The position numbers and the translations under genes are program-made. From Ailurus styani (lineage: Eukaryota > Chordata > Mammalia > Carnivora > Ailuridae), in the NCBI GenBank assembly GCA_002007465.1, contig LNAC01000137.1, positions 3,189,771-3,253,770 of the forward strand: DNA of 64,000 bases. The letters run 5' to 3'. Of the stretch, positions 1-12,522 are shown one piece after another (within the stretch, counting starts at the first letter, position 1; each line of letters begins with the position of its first letter). The notes under the pieces were generated by a model. That model was not told the DNA's origin. It made no database searches and worked only from the letters and a program-made list of their open reading frames with translations.

Positions 1-720
1 CCCCCCCGCCCGGGCCGCTTTATTACTCTCCCCCGGCGGTGGGCCAGGCTCCTTGGCCTTTGGGAGCGGGATGCGGGAGGGCGGGGGCCCGTCCTGTCGC
101 CAGACTGAACTGAGTGATGCCCCTCTCTCCGCCGCCGAGGCCCGATTTCTTTGACGGAGGGCCAGCGGGGAGAAGTGAAAGGGGTCCCGGGGAGGGGGCT
201 CAGGGCTCAACCGAACGCCTCGTGGAGTTGGGGCGGCCTGCGTCCCGTAGCCGTGGGGTTGGTCCGCTGCGTTACCGTACACCTGAGGCCTGTTCAGTGT
301 CTCTTCTCCTCTCGGGAGGGGGAAGTGTGTTTAGGACCTTCACCTAGAATTGCTTCCCTGCCCGGCCCCTTTTGAGTGGGTCTTCGATTTGCTGCCCACC
401 CCCTCCGCCCCCGTCCGAGGGGCGCCCCCACGTTTCCTTCTTTGTTTCAATTGTCTACGTGCCCCCAGAGCCTGCCGCTCAACTTGATCCGGAGAAGATT
501 TTCTGCAGCGGCTCTTTGCCCCACCGGGCCTCTGAAGAGGGATGGGAGGGAGACTGCCACGATTGAGATTCGTTGGGGGGCGTGGGTCCGGGGTGGACCG
601 AGGGGAGCGGCAGGTCCCTGGGCACATGGAGAGAGCGTCTAACATGGCGGCGGCTGCGAGGAGAGGGAAGCGCTTTACAGGAGCTGCATTGTGAGCACAA
701 AGCGAAAGCAGAGGGGGAGG
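1..720 (+). promoter_or_regulatory. CAPRIN1: CpG-rich start of CAPRIN1 intron 2 (CpG-island shore)
   Basis: The first ~700 bases are GC-rich with many CpG dinucleotides, then composition falls sharply to AT-rich intron. This is the downstream flank of the promoter island of a broadly expressed gene. At 641-651 aacatggcggc matches the YY1 consensus, a factor common at the 5' ends of housekeeping genes. Open frames here (114-375, 573-899) have no homology I recognise and are composition artefacts. Confidence 0.55.
641..651 (+). promoter_or_regulatory. YY1-like site
   Basis: aacatggcggc matches the core AANATGGCGGC of YY1, inside the CpG-rich intron start. Occupancy is inference. Confidence 0.35.
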
Positions 721-903
721 GCAGAGACCAGGCAGCCGCCCCGGCTGGCCTTCCTCGGCCCCCCCCCCAAAACAGTCGAGCCACACCCACAATTTTTTGG
801 ATTCAAGTTGGCCATTCTAGGTCACACCGTGAGGTTGATCTTCAAGTGGGCCTTTTGTTTTATGCTCTCCGTGCAGGACAGCGTACCAACTCTGTTTAGA
901 GCG

Positions 904-909
904 ACACAC

Positions 910-940
<31 letters not shown>

Positions 941-990
941 CGCATATGTGTGTGGGTGTGTATGTATGTGGGTGTGTATGTTTATAGAGA
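904..990. repeat. Compound (TG)n/(CG)n microsatellite
   Basis: Bases 904-954 alternate purine and pyrimidine without a break: ACACAC, a run of TG, six CG steps, then CATATGTGTGTG. The run continues into an imperfect GTATGTGGG repeat. CG-containing alternation of this length is favourable for left-handed Z-DNA. Confidence 0.9.
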
Positions 991-1502
991 AAGGGTCTTC
1001 TCGGTAGAGGGAATAATTCAACCTTCAGTAAGACTGGAGGTGGAAAGGAGGAAGCAAATCAGTAGAACAAAAAATAGGGTAATTACATCTGTGACTGTTA
1101 GGCAAACTTTTTGCCTTTTACCTTAAAAATAAGAACTTTGCTTGGATAACTTCTGCTTGTTTGCTTCTGGTAAAACATTTATTATAACATTTTGAATTTT
1201 GACAAAATCATTTAAGAATATTTATTTAGCCACCCACCTAACTGTTACTTAAGATGCTGAGACTAGGTAAAATCTGGGCCATAACAAATAACTTGGAAGA
1301 AAATGGTGTAGACCATAATTATTTTAATTGCTTGTTCCAGGATTTATTTTATATTTTTGGGGAGTTTTAAAACAAACATTTTTAGATTTAATACTAATCT
1401 GTCTCATTTTTTCTTACTGGGAATTTTACTTGAATTAGATTTTATTTGAAATCGAGAGATGCACTACTTGTGAATGTCTACCTTTTGGTGGTATTTTATT
1501 TT

Positions 1503-1722
1503 ATTTTATTTTATTTTATTATTTATTTTTTTTAAGATTTTATTTATTTATTTCACAGAGGGAGAGAGATCACAAGGAGGCAGAGAGGCAGGCAGAGAGA
1601 GAGAGGGGGAAGCAGGCTCCCTGCTGAGCAGAGAGCCCGATGCGGGCCTCGATCCCAGGACCCTGAGATCATGACCTGAGCCGAAAGCAGAGGCTTTAAC
1701 CCACTGAGCCACCCAGGCGCCC
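1503..1722 (-). mobile_element. CAN-SINE (young, mustelid type)
   Basis: Antisense copy: T-rich tail, ttaagattttatttattta, GA-rich body, and tRNA-related head ending cacccaggcgccc. The 18-bp target duplication ttggtggtattttatttt flanks it (1485-1502 and 1723-1740), so the insertion is intact and fairly recent. Confidence 0.95.
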
Positions 1723-3995
1723 TTGGTGGTATTTTATTTTGATAAAGAAGTGCGGTTTATTTTAAATGGTAGAAATACTAGATTTATCAATAGCAATAAA
1801 ACAAAAACTATTTTACTTGTAAAGTAGCTACATTTAAATATGTAATGGAATAAGCATGCCCAAGGCTACTATCTTCTGAGTTGCCCTCTGATTTAGATTT
1901 TGCTACTCTATTTGAACTTGAGACTTGGTATCTTTTTAAAACATCTTACTACAGTAAGCAATCCTGTCAATCTGGTTGATGCCTGAGTGGTTTAATTTTC
2001 AAAATTCTTAGGAAATACCTGTTTTCTTTTAGGATAGGAATCAGATAAATAGTAATGATGTAATATTGTAAATATAGACATTTAAATATATTTTAATGAT
2101 TCAGAAATAATTTTTCAAAGTTCTTAGTGTAAAGTCAGGCACTGGATTAACAACCAGTTTAGTTGTGAGGTGACTGAGTCTAGTGGTCCAAATGAGTATG
2201 GGAGTTTAATCTATAAGCTCTAGGAGGACCTGACAGTGACAGGTCACTCGTGTATGGATTTATATTATATATATTGCCTAACACTGGCCCCTAGACCCCC
2301 CCTTATAGAGAAGAAAGTAATGTAACTATTACAGAGATTAAAGACTAGGCTAGTAAGTATTGGAAAGTTCCTTGTATTGGTGGGGGAAAAACTATACAAA
2401 GTAACAAAAAGTATTTAATATATTTTTTCCCCCCTGTCTTCTCAGTGTTTAGGATGCTAGTGTAAAGGTCAAATTACAGTTAAGTTTTTTATAACTCACA
2501 GAGTGAGCTACCTACTTGTTAAATAGTTAAGTCGGCAGTGCTAATGTTGTGACTTAATTACTATTGAAATTAAATTTTACTTTTTGAGAAACTCAAGGCA
2601 TTTGGATTTTCCTCTAAACATCCGGTTTTTAGTTTAAATTGTATTTTTTTTCTATATATAGATGATTTACCTTATGAAAGGATTTAACTGTGATTTTTCA
2701 GTAGTGAGTGAGCATTTCTAGTACACCTAAAATAGGATTTATTTTACAAATCAGTTTTGAACCTTTGTAGAAATCCTTATGCAGTAAAGTAAGATGATAT
2801 TTATAACTGAATTTCCTTTTACTTCAGTCCATGTAGCAACTTATATTTGAGCTGTATTTTCAGACTTGACCTATTCATAAGAGTCTTCCGGACAAAATCT
2901 CTTTTAATGGATTCTAAAATCAAGTATCCTCACCAGAATTACTACCAGATATGTAGTATTACTTTAAGAGTTGGAGAATTGCAATAATTTTATTGCACTT
3001 CATTTAAAATACAAAGTTACTCATTAATTTTCTAGTAAGTTGAGCCATGAGAGGAAAGCTAAGCATCTGTTCAGTGAGAATGCATGCTTAATGTTAATGA
3101 AATATCCTGTTAGGTAATGGAACCAAATGGCCTGGTAGTTTTTGAAATTTGGGCTTATAAAGACTATGTGTGTATCTAGCAAAGGGTAGAAATGCAGCTA
3201 TAATCAAAAGAATGAAGTGCAAAACTCCATTTACAGATCTTTGAGCTTTTGTAAGTAATTATCAGTTGACTGATTGCCTAGTTTTCTTCATCAGTTTGTT
3301 GGTATAGAACTGGGTTCTAGGCTATGCAAGATGGTACTTTGAAACCAAGCCTTAATTTTAACTGAAGAGAGAGCTCATTTATATGGTAAGACGCAGTTTA
3401 ATGTAGAATAAAGGATGTTTTTAATAGATGACATTTAAAAATTTTATACTTTTTGGAAATATAAAAGGTTTAGACACTAGTGATTTTGGTAGGTGAGAGG
3501 ATTAACCAAGTGTTCTATTGCAAGACAGCTTGACAGCTTTGTAACCAGTATGTGGCCAGAAGTGATAGCCAAAATGTACTTACTGTTTTTCATACTACTC
3601 CCTAAAGTCTTTTTGCTCTTCATATCTTTTCAGTTAATATTCTGAAAAAGGATGCTATCATTGTTATAGAAGATAGCATTTCTTTTCAGAGCACTGCAGC
3701 GTGCCTCTACTTAGAATATTCAATGCAGCTGTTGTACAGGATTTCTTTGTTAAGTATTTTGAAATAATAACATTCCTAACTAATTTGTAAGTAAAATCTT
3801 TCTTGGGGCTAACATCTGAAGTTTTTCTTGACAGAGTTAAAATCTCTGATGTATTTGCTTCTCCCATTGGTTGCATGAACTATTTCTCTGCAATGCAGAG
3901 GGCAAGATTACTTTGTTTTGCATTCACCTTGTCACGGGGAAACAAAGCATTTATAATGTTTTATTTGTTTCTCGCTGCCTTCCTGGGTGTGGGGG

Positions 3996-3999
<4 letters not shown>

Positions 4000-4025
<26 letters not shown>
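4000..4025. repeat. (GT)/(GA) simple repeat
   Basis: A short GTGTGTG run passes directly into a perfect GA dinucleotide run, then unique AT-rich sequence. Confidence 0.8.
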
Positions 4026-4026
<1 letters not shown>

Positions 4027-5274
4027 GTATTTAAAATTTGAATTTAAAAAGGAAAAGATGTTAATTTCCTCATGTGATAATACGGGTATCTTTTTCTTGG
4101 ATGAGAGTGGAATTCCAAATATTGTAATGAGGATGAATTGGTTTAACCTGAGCATGTTATTTTACTCTAGGTAATTCCCATGTGGCAGATATTTCTGTCT
4201 GAATACATTTTGTGTGACTTAGAGATTAAACCTAAAATTTGTCATAATTTTATGTAATATTTAGTTTACATTTAGGAAGATAAGTACTGTTTTATCTTTT
4301 AAAAAATTAAATACTTTCAGATGTTAAAATTATAACAACATGGTGTTATATTACTATATTGTTAATAGAATCTAAGATATTGTAAGACCTTAAAGTAATT
4401 TTAGGATTTGGTCGAATTCATTTTACTGAAGAGTAAATTGAGATGCTCAGGTAAAATGACCCGTTTGGAAAGAGTGAATTCCAAGGTCTCTTGTATTATG
4501 AGGGTAATTAGAATTTGTAATGCTCCGTAAGTAATTTTTCACGTTTAAGCTGATCCTTTTAGAACCAAGTGAGGCTTTTTACTTTAAATCTTTTAATGAG
4601 AGTTCCTATGTTTTAAAAAGCCGTTAAAGCAAAAGGACAAAGTTTTTTATTTCTTCATTGTTAAACCTTTACTAATACCTTGTTAACTTTGTGTTTATAG
4701 GATGTTCAGGTAATGGGGTCTTGGGAATAATGGTATAGGTAAAGTCCCATTGTATCAGGTATCATCGGGACATCTGTATTGTTGTAATGCAGTGAACTTT
4801 CAAAGTTTAAATTCTGAAGTGTCTCTTTATGCATAGGTAAGCCCTGAACCCATATTTGTCCCTCTCGACTCAGGCTTGGTATGTTATAGAGCAGATAATT
4901 TGGGAAAAGCATTACCAGTAGGAGGAAGTAGGAGGTGTGTCATCCTTTCCATCTTAATTCTTGTATTCCAAGCTTCTGGGTATCTTTTAGTAATTAGTCC
5001 CTTTTTCTGGGGGCAATGAATTGTATGTAAGCAGTAGAGAAGGATGAGAGGAGTAGCAGAAGAGACGTTCAGCCAAAGTTGGAATTGTAAATTGCTTGGC
5101 TTCTGTTCATTTCTTTATTTCTTGCAATAACTACATTGGTGCTTTTGTTGGATAGAGTATGAGTGTAAAAACATACATGAAAGAGACAATAGGGCAGAGT
5201 TCAGAATTCATATTTCCTGAGGAAAAGGGAAGGTGTGCTTCTTGGCCATGCTCAGCTAAAGTAGTCTGTTTCCT

Positions 5275-5455
5275 TTAATGTCCTGCACTATTATCTATAC
5301 TTCCTTGACATTCTGATACTGTCTTAGGTTCTTACTTTTTGTGTTTTTCTAATACATGGTTAAGCTCCTCTGGGGCAGAGATTATAAATGATACCACACT
5401 GTGCCTTATGCATGGGAAATGCTAAATAAATATTTGTTAATTTGACTAACTCATT
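5275..5455 (+). mobile_element. L2 LINE 3'-end fragment
   Basis: Ends with a diverged form of the L2 terminus (ctaaataaatatttgttaat), preceded by a gcagagattat/taccacactgtgcc stretch corresponding to the usual 'gcagggacctt...cagtgcctgg' tail. Ancient and degraded; no coding capacity. Confidence 0.55.
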
Positions 5456-5994
5456 ATATAGAAATATTTGTAGCTTCATCAACAAAACCCTGTTAAGATG
5501 GATTAATCTGTGAGGGAGAAAATGTTTTTTGTACAGAGCTATTTACTGCAGTGTTTTTACTGAAATGGAATTTTTCCTGAAGAATATTCTTTTGATTTAT
5601 TTTTTAAGTCAGTAGCATAGATAGGCAGCTAGAGCACATTTTAAAATCTTGGTACTATAAGCATGATTTATAAATAGTCTTAGGAAGGAGGACATAGATG
5701 ATTCTTGGTATTTGAACCACTATAAATTATTAGAAATTTCATTGCATTCCCCTTAATATTATCCAGACATAGAAGTAACTGAAATATACTTTAATCGTTG
5801 AAAAAAAGCTTTTAGTCTCCATTTTAAATGAATTACAGTTCCCATCTTTTTATAGAACTCTCAACAGGGTGTATAAAATCATTCAGTTGTACCGACTCAT
5901 CCTAATGAGTAGTTTAAAGCAAGTAATAATTCAAAAGATTCTCATTAAGATTATCAGTAATCATTTGTTTTTCATGTGCACAAGCTTTAGACTT

Positions 5995-6187
5995 ATTTTT
6001 TTTATTTTTAGATTATTTATTTATTTATTTGACAGAGAGAGAGAGAGAGAGATCACAAGTAGGCAGAGAGGCAGAGAGAGATGAGGAAGCAGGCTCCCTG
6101 CCGAGATCGGGCCTTGATCCCAGGACCCTGAGATCATGACCTGAGCCGAAGGCAGAGGCTTTAACCCACTGAGCCACCCAGGCGCCC
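5995..6187 (-). mobile_element. CAN-SINE
   Basis: Antisense copy with the head at the right (ccacccaggcgccc). The 14-bp target duplication caagctttagactt lies at 5981-5994 and 6188-6201. Confidence 0.93.
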
Positions 6188-6810
6188 CAAGCTTTAGACT
6201 TCTTAAGAATATAATTCAAAGTAGGTGATGCTGGAACTCTTCAACATTATACTTTTTTGTTTTCCTACTAGGGTCAGCTGCTTCCATTCATTCAAACTTA
6301 ACTGCATAATTACAGCCATGGACAAGGAGTAAGGATTTTTAAGGATTACCTTTTACTTTTTTTTTCCTTTTCAGTGGGACAAAAGTCTTACCAAATGAAA
6401 CTCCTGGTTACTTATTTGCTTGAAAAACCGTCTTACAGTGGAAACTTAGATAACATCTAGTTTAGCATTCTCTTAGTATTGAAGAAATCCTGTATTCTTG
6501 ACAAGTATTCACTCAGTTTCTGCATTAATCAGGCTTGTAGGGCCTCCTTTCTCAGTCTGTTTCATTTTTTGGATAACTCTTTAAGATCTTGATATTAGAG
6601 TCACCTCTCAAACCTCCCTTCTCTGTTCCCTACAATATTTAATACTTTGTTTTCTGGAACAGCTCAGACTTCTGCTACATGAGAAGACATCCAGCATTTG
6701 AGGAGCTGTTACGGATCGTCTATGGATTGTAGTATATGTTCTCTCTACCCTCCTTTTTACAGTTGGAAACTTTTGTTCCTTAATCTCTTTCCTGTCGCCT
6801 GTGAGTTTTA

Positions 6811-7064
6811 TTTTTTTTTTTTTTTATTTATTTTTTTTTATTAAAGATTTTTTTTTTTTTTTTTTTTTTTTTTNTTTTATTTATTCATTTGACACAGAGA
6901 GAGAGATTACAAGTAGGCAGAGAGGCAGGCAGAGAGAGAGGAGAGAGGAGGAAGCAGGCTCCCTGCTGAGCAGAGAGCCCGATGTGGGCCTCGATCCCAG
7001 GACCCCGGGATCATGACCTGAGCCGAAGGCAGCGGCTTTAACCCACTGAGCCACCCAGGCACCC
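6811..7064 (-). mobile_element. CAN-SINE with long poly-T tail and one N
   Basis: Antisense copy whose tail is a long homopolymeric T run interrupted by an unresolved base at 6874. Target duplication gcctgtgagtttta at 6797-6810 and 7065-7078. The tail length is probably unreliable. Confidence 0.93.
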
Positions 7065-8145
7065 GCCTGTGAGTTTTACTAGTAACTAATTATCAGTTGA
7101 ATTGGTGGAGGGTGAGCAGGAGGCAATCAGCTGCCTACCATTATGTGGGCAAAGTCAGAATTGATATTCTAGGTGAAGAACTGGGAATATAGGGATTGGA
7201 GGCTTGAAATAGTATCTAGAAATGCCACTGAAGATTATGGAAAGTTGAGAAGAAAAATCCTTATCTTTTGGTTTAGGATATGTCTTTCTATAGGTTTTCA
7301 ATACTGTAGAAGTGATTTATTTGGCCTGGTAACACAAAATAATGTATAGATAGGTGTTCTTATAATTTTTATTATTTTAGGCTTCATTTGTAACTTTTCT
7401 GTTGCAGTTTGGAGATTGCTTTGAGAACAGAGGTACATAGTTTCCTGGATAGTCAAGTTAGTTTTTTTCAGATGTTGTCCCCTCCTAATCTTTCTTGTGT
7501 GACTATTTCTAATTGTCTAAAGAATTTTTGGGTTTTTTTTTTGGAGTCTCTTTTGCTATTAATTTTTAATTACGTAATTTTAAAATGTTCTCTTTTTTCA
7601 TTTATGGAATTCGTTGGATAGAAGAGGAAGGAAAGAAAGTTCAGGAGGATAGCTATTTTGGATATTTATCTTCTGACACCCTCATAGCACTGTCCTGAAT
7701 TTTTAAAAAACCATTTCAGTAAAGTAACTTTTGTGGTCATGAAAAAATCTTTGGGAAGAGTGGAAGATCTAATTGTATTGCGATTCAGTAATATAATAGT
7801 GCTCTGGAGAAAGGAAGGGCGGAAAACAGCAGCAGGGCAAAAATGAGATGTAGCAATGCCTAGAATCCACAGTGACATAAAGGAGGAACATATTGAGGCA
7901 CAGATGATTTTTCTGAGATGGATGACCTTAGGCAAGTTATTAACTGCCCTGTCTTTCAGGTTCTAGTTAGATGAAATATGATTGATTATAGCCCTTGCTG
8001 ATAGGGTTAGCTGCCTGATATTTTAAATTTGAATGTCTGTCACATAGTGAATACTGTCAACTATTAAAAGCAACAAACAGGAGATAGGGTGGGAGTGGGC
8101 AGCACTTCTTGGGGTAATTATTTCTTAGGACCACGTTGTCTTTTT

Positions 8146-8320
8146 ATTTTTATTTTTTATTTTAGAGCTCACACACATAAGCAGCTGGAGGGTCAGAGGG
8201 AGAGGGAGAAGCAGCCTCCACACCGAGCAGGGAGCCTGATGTGGGGCTTGATCCTAGGACCCTGGGATCATGACCTGAGCTGAAGTAGACACCCAACTGA
8301 CTGAGCCACCCAGGTGCCCC
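8146..8320 (-). mobile_element. CAN-SINE (older, diverged)
   Basis: Antisense copy recognisable by ggagcctgatgtggggcttg, atcatgacctgag and the terminal ctgagccacccaggtgcccc. The A-rich tail is decayed and the flanking duplication degenerate, so it is older than its neighbours. Confidence 0.85.
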
Positions 8321-9280
8321 CACATCTTGCCTTTTGACATTTATGGGGTAGAGTGACATCTCTATCCTGTGATTCCCCTTTAGAGACTGGATAATCTGGG
8401 AAATGGCCGGATTTTTATCTTGCTTATATGTGGTGCTATAAATGAATAATACTCTGAGAATGTTCAGTAGTTTGAAAAGGAACCCTAAGTTGAATTTCAA
8501 GATAAGTATTTCAAGATAGAAAGAATTTAAGAGGTCAGGTTTTTGTTACCAGTATTGTAATAGGCTTCTGATGAAGATATCTTTTTAGGCTAGGAAAACA
8601 GCTCCATTTTCCAGAAGAAATACTTCGTTTTATGTGGATGTTATGAGTAATTCATCAGTTTGTTAGTACTAGGTTAGTTAGGTAGCCATGTTCTAGCTTA
8701 GGGAAGAAAAAAGCCGTGTTTGTCTGAAGCTGTCTGGAGCCCTTTACTCCTGTACTTGCCCCTTTACATTCGTCAGAGTTAATGTTGGATCAGTCATTGT
8801 GAAAAGCAAGTTATTTGCATGTTGATTTAGTTCATACTGCAAATTTTACCCCCAATGAGGAGTTTTTCTACTTGGACTTTAAGCCATTTGAATGGGATGT
8901 GACAATAGGAATGAAGCCAGTGTCATTTGTCTGAGTTATCTACTCTTGGGACTAGTGCGGATACCATGTCTTTTGTTTTGTTTTGTTTTTATTCTCTGAA
9001 AGCTATTTAGTAGTGAGCTGGGATTGCAAGCCACCCTCATTTTGAAAGGCAGAAAATTAGACCAATTGATTATCCTAAGAGGCTTTCTGTTGCTAGTGTG
9101 AAATTTGGTACTCACCAGTGAGTTTAATTATAAAGTGCTCTGAACTTCTGGACAGTTCACAGTTTAATAAAAGAACTGTGAATTGAAGATGGTAACCCTT
9201 CAGTATTCAGGTAATAAATGGATCTTATGTAAATGGCTAGGTTAATAGATTTATAAGCTGGTTTAGAAAACCACTATTTA

Positions 9281-9487
9281 GGGCGCCTGGGTGGCTCAGT
9301 GGGTTAAAGCCTCTGCTTTTGGCTCAGGTCATGATCTCAGGGTCCTGGGATCAAGGCCCACATCGGGCTGTCTGCTCAGCAGGGAGCCTGCTTCCTCCTC
9401 TCCCTGTCTCTCTGCCTGCCTCTCTGCCTACTTGTAATCTCTCTCTGTGTGTCAAATAAATAAATAAAATCTTAAAAACAAACAAAC
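9281..9487 (+). mobile_element. CAN-SINE (young, sense)
   Basis: Full-length sense copy starting gggcgcctgggtggctcag, with a TC-rich 3' part and an aataaataaataaaatctt tail. Perfect 13-bp duplication aaaccactattta at 9268-9280 and 9488-9500. Confidence 0.95.
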
Positions 9488-9671
9488 AAACCACTATTTA
9501 ACAAATTTTCTGAATTTGTTTAAAGCTAAACCTTTAATCAAATTGAGGCTGCCATATAATTATTTTTATGGTCACAATTTATATCAGATGTTTGATTCAA
9601 AATAATTTACTTCTGTATTCTACTGGATTATTACAAAGGAATTACAATGTATTTGATCTAGGTGACTGTTT

Positions 9672-9985
9672 CTCAAACTTAAGCACACATTAGAATCACC
9701 CAGAGGGCTTGATAATGTGGGGTCCCACCCCCAGAGGCATCTGGGGTGAGTCCTGAGAACTTACATTTCTTTTTTCTTTTTCTTTTTCTAAACTTGGTTT
9801 TTTTTTAAAGTGACTTCTGTACCCAATGGGGGTTCGAACTCACAACCCCAAGATCAAGAGTTGCATGCTCCACTAACTGAGCCAGGCTACCATCCAGGCA
9901 CTTTGAGAATTTACATTTCTAACAAGTTCCTAGTGGATGCTGATGTATTGTTGGTTTGGAGACCACACTTTGAAAATCACTGACT
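9672..9985 (+). mobile_element. MER5A (hAT-Charlie) element, split by a SINE
   Basis: The left half has ttctcaaacttaagcacacattagaatcaccc and the right half has tggagaccacactttgaaaatcactg; together these are the ends and body of the nonautonomous DNA transposon MER5A. A tRNA-SINE (9771-9902) interrupts it. Confidence 0.75.
9771..9902 (-). mobile_element. tRNA-derived SINE (old CAN-type) inside MER5A
   Basis: Antisense copy with gggggttcgaactcacaacc (B-box-like) and atcaagagttgcatgctcca. Flanked by an imperfect duplication, gagaacttacatttct (9755-9770) and gagaatttacatttct (9905-9920). Confidence 0.8.
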
Positions 9986-10819
9986 TGTAGATCCTCACAG
10001 GGTCCCTGCTATGTACAGATCTAATTGTATGTAATAGGCAGCAGAGGTCCCCTTAGTTCAAATTCCATGGTGATAAAGTCTTATACACCCAAGCAGTCAG
10101 GAAGTCCTGTATTATACTGATAAAGAAGAAAAAAAAAAAAAACAAAAACGAGTGCCCTTTAACTTAGAAGGGTTTTTTTAATTGTCCCTGCAGTCTTATT
10201 AGTGAAGTTTTGAGTTTCCTCACATGAGGGCTATGTATTAGGAGCTTTGACCAGACTCAGCATCTTGCTTTTTTTGAAGATTGGGCCAGGACAAGGGGAT
10301 AGTATATTTATAACAGTAGTATAGCAAGTGTTAATGGCTGTAGAGGAACAAATGTAAAGCTTTAATGAAACTTTTATTATGGTTAGAAAAATGTTTTACA
10401 AAAGACTTAGAGTTTCCATTCATGTAATTACATTTTTTGATTGCATCACTAAAGCTGCCTTCATTCAACTCACCCGGTGTAAGGAAGTGTGGTCAGCTTT
10501 TGAAAATCCCCTGTTAAAGATCCTTGAGATTTTTCAGTTATATTATGATTTTTTAACATGTTTCTTCTGTCACAGTAAACTGTCATTTCTTGTGGCATCA
10601 GTGGTAGTCCTCCCTTTAAAAATTATGGCTCTTAAATTATTATGGATTGAAATATTTGAAACCTGTTAGAGCAATATAAAAATCAGAAGAAATAGATGTA
10701 TGAGTTTTAATGAAATAGATCTTTGTTTTGGCTGTAAAGTCTTTGCATAGTTTTTGGTGATGGTGTTCAATGAAGATATGTACTGTGAAGCTGAGTTTCA
10801 TATAGCAGCTGCTTTCCCT

Positions 10820-11010
10820 TTTTTTTTTTAAGATTTTATATATTTATTTGACACACAGAGAGAAAGAGAGAGCACCGGCAGGGGGAGCAGCAGGCAGAGG
10901 GAGAGGGAGAAGCAGGCTCCTCGCTGTGCCAGGAGCCCGAGCCCAGGACCCTGGGATCACGACCTGAGCTGAAGGCAGATGCTTAACCAACTGCGCCACC
11001 GAGGTGCCCC
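10820..11010 (-). mobile_element. CAN-SINE
   Basis: Antisense copy: ttaagattttatatatttatt tail side, then gcaggctcctcgctgtgcca, atcacgacctgagctgaagg and terminal gcgccaccgaggtgcccc. Short imperfect flanking repeat (tttccctttt/tttcccttt). Confidence 0.88.
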
Positions 11011-11513
11011 TGGTTTCCCTTTCTTTTGAGTTTTCTTTCACTGTTCTTCCAGTTACTCCTGCGTGACAAATTACTCCAAAACTTACTCCCATTTTGTGAT
11101 GCACAGAGACTGCCTGTCAGGGATTCAGACAGGCACAGAGTAGGGTTGGTGTCTCTGCTCTGTGATTCCTGGGGCCTCAGGTGGGAAGACTTAAGTAAGA
11201 TTTGTTCACTCAGATGTCTGATCCCTGGGTTAGAATGATTCTAACCCTAGTATTGCTAATCAGAATTCTTATATAAGACTTCATGGCTTGGCTTCCTCAT
11301 AGCATGGCCACCTCAGGTTATTGGACTTCCTACAGGATAGCATTTGACCTAAAACTAATTAGTATTATTTTTAAACTTGTTTCTTTGACCCTGAATGCAT
11401 TTTATTAGACTCTGTATTTTGTTTCATGGTTAGTTTTATTTTTGCTAAGGGTAAGGAACAATATATGTTCATAATTTATTGTGATTATATTAATTAAAAA
11501 AATTTTCCCCCTT

Positions 11514-11672
11514 GCGGTACCTGGGTGGCTTAGTTGGTTAAGTGTCCAACTCTTGATTTCAGCTCAAGTAATGATCTCAAGGTTGTGAGATTGAGCATCA
11601 ATGTCAGGCTCAATGCTGGGTGGGGATTCTGCTTAAGATTGTTCCTCTCTCTTCTGCCCCCCCTCCATTAAA
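11514..11672 (+). mobile_element. CAN-SINE (old, sense)
   Basis: Diverged sense copy: ggtacctgggtggcttagtt head, taatgatctcaaggttgtga, and a truncated 3' end. Flanked by the related strings aaaaattttcccccttg and aaaaatttctccccctta. Confidence 0.82.
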
Positions 11673-12459
11673 AAATTTCTCCCCCTTAGTTTAGGTTTCT
11701 ATTTACTTCTCTCCTGACCTTTAAAGCAGTATCTCCTTTCTTTTGCATTACCTGGATATCTTTTCTTTGGGGTCTTATCAAATAGTAGTAGCCTGGGAAA
11801 CTGTCACAGTTTTCATTTTAGTGAAAATAAAGATGACTTAAACCAGAGGTTAGTTTTCTGTTCCTACTGTCACACATTTAATTCCATTTGTGAGAAAATA
11901 AAGCAAAGCTGTTGACTGGCACACTGTCCATAGGTGAAATGATAACTGAAGTATCATGTTCAAAAGGAATGGGTGCAGCACATCAAAGATAATATGTACT
12001 TGAGTCTAATCAGGAAAAATAAACTCTCTTTCTGTGACTTAGTCACATGAATTCTTTTCAAGGGGCAAGAGAGGGACAAGAATTCAACACTATAAAATGT
12101 CTATGTCTCATATGATCCAGTATAAGCAGGATTGTAACCAAATTGTAGCGTGGGTAGGAACCATTTGTGTAGGCCATCTTATGCATATCTTTTGAGAGAC
12201 CTAAAGAATAAGCAATGTGTGTCATGTCTTTGGCTTGTAGTACAAAATTTGGTATTATTCAGCAGGACTGGAGTATCTACATTCAGTTTTTTAGCTCACT
12301 ATTAATTAACTATGCACTGAATTAAACAAATTAAAAAGTATCTTTAGGGCAAGATTTGAGACAAACTTAGAGGATTATATGGGTTTGTATTTCAGCATGG
12401 TTAGGCTGGTATATACTTTAATGTGGGGCATAATTCTATTTTTTTTTCTTTTAACATAG

Positions 12460-12522
12460 GGCAAGCTTGATGATTACCAGGAACGAATGAACAAAGGGGA
12501 AAGGCTTAATCAAGATCAGCTG
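12460..12522 (+). CDS. CAPRIN1: CAPRIN1 coding exon 3
   Basis: Phase-0 exon of 21 codons, GKLDDYQERMNKGERLNQDQL (residues 73-93 if the missing part is 72 aa). Acceptor acatag and donor gtaaag. Start of the helical homology region. Confidence 0.97.

Larger units (their letters stand above)
1..12459 (+). other. CAPRIN1: CAPRIN1 intron 2 (3' 12.5 kb)
   Basis: A large first coding-region intron that ends with the polypyrimidine tract and acatag acceptor before 12460. It holds eight CAN-SINEs (listed), a MER5A element split by one of them, a fragment like the L2 3' end near 5280-5450, a fragment like antisense MIR near 4390-4470, an (AG)n tract at 4006-4024, and otherwise AT-rich unique sequence without recognisable genes. 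Confidence 0.85.

Noticed and set aside
114..899. Several 64-150 aa frames at the left edge
   Set aside because: CpG-rich intron sequence; none matches the caprin-1 N-terminus, which must lie further left.
904..990. Regular short repeats (also 4000-4025, 28060-28156) as a possible repeat array
   Set aside because: Dinucleotide microsatellites; no spacer structure, not CRISPR.
9281..9360. tRNA-gene-like sequence in SINE heads
   Set aside because: A/B-box remnants of the tRNA-derived CAN-SINE, repeated many times; not a tRNA gene.
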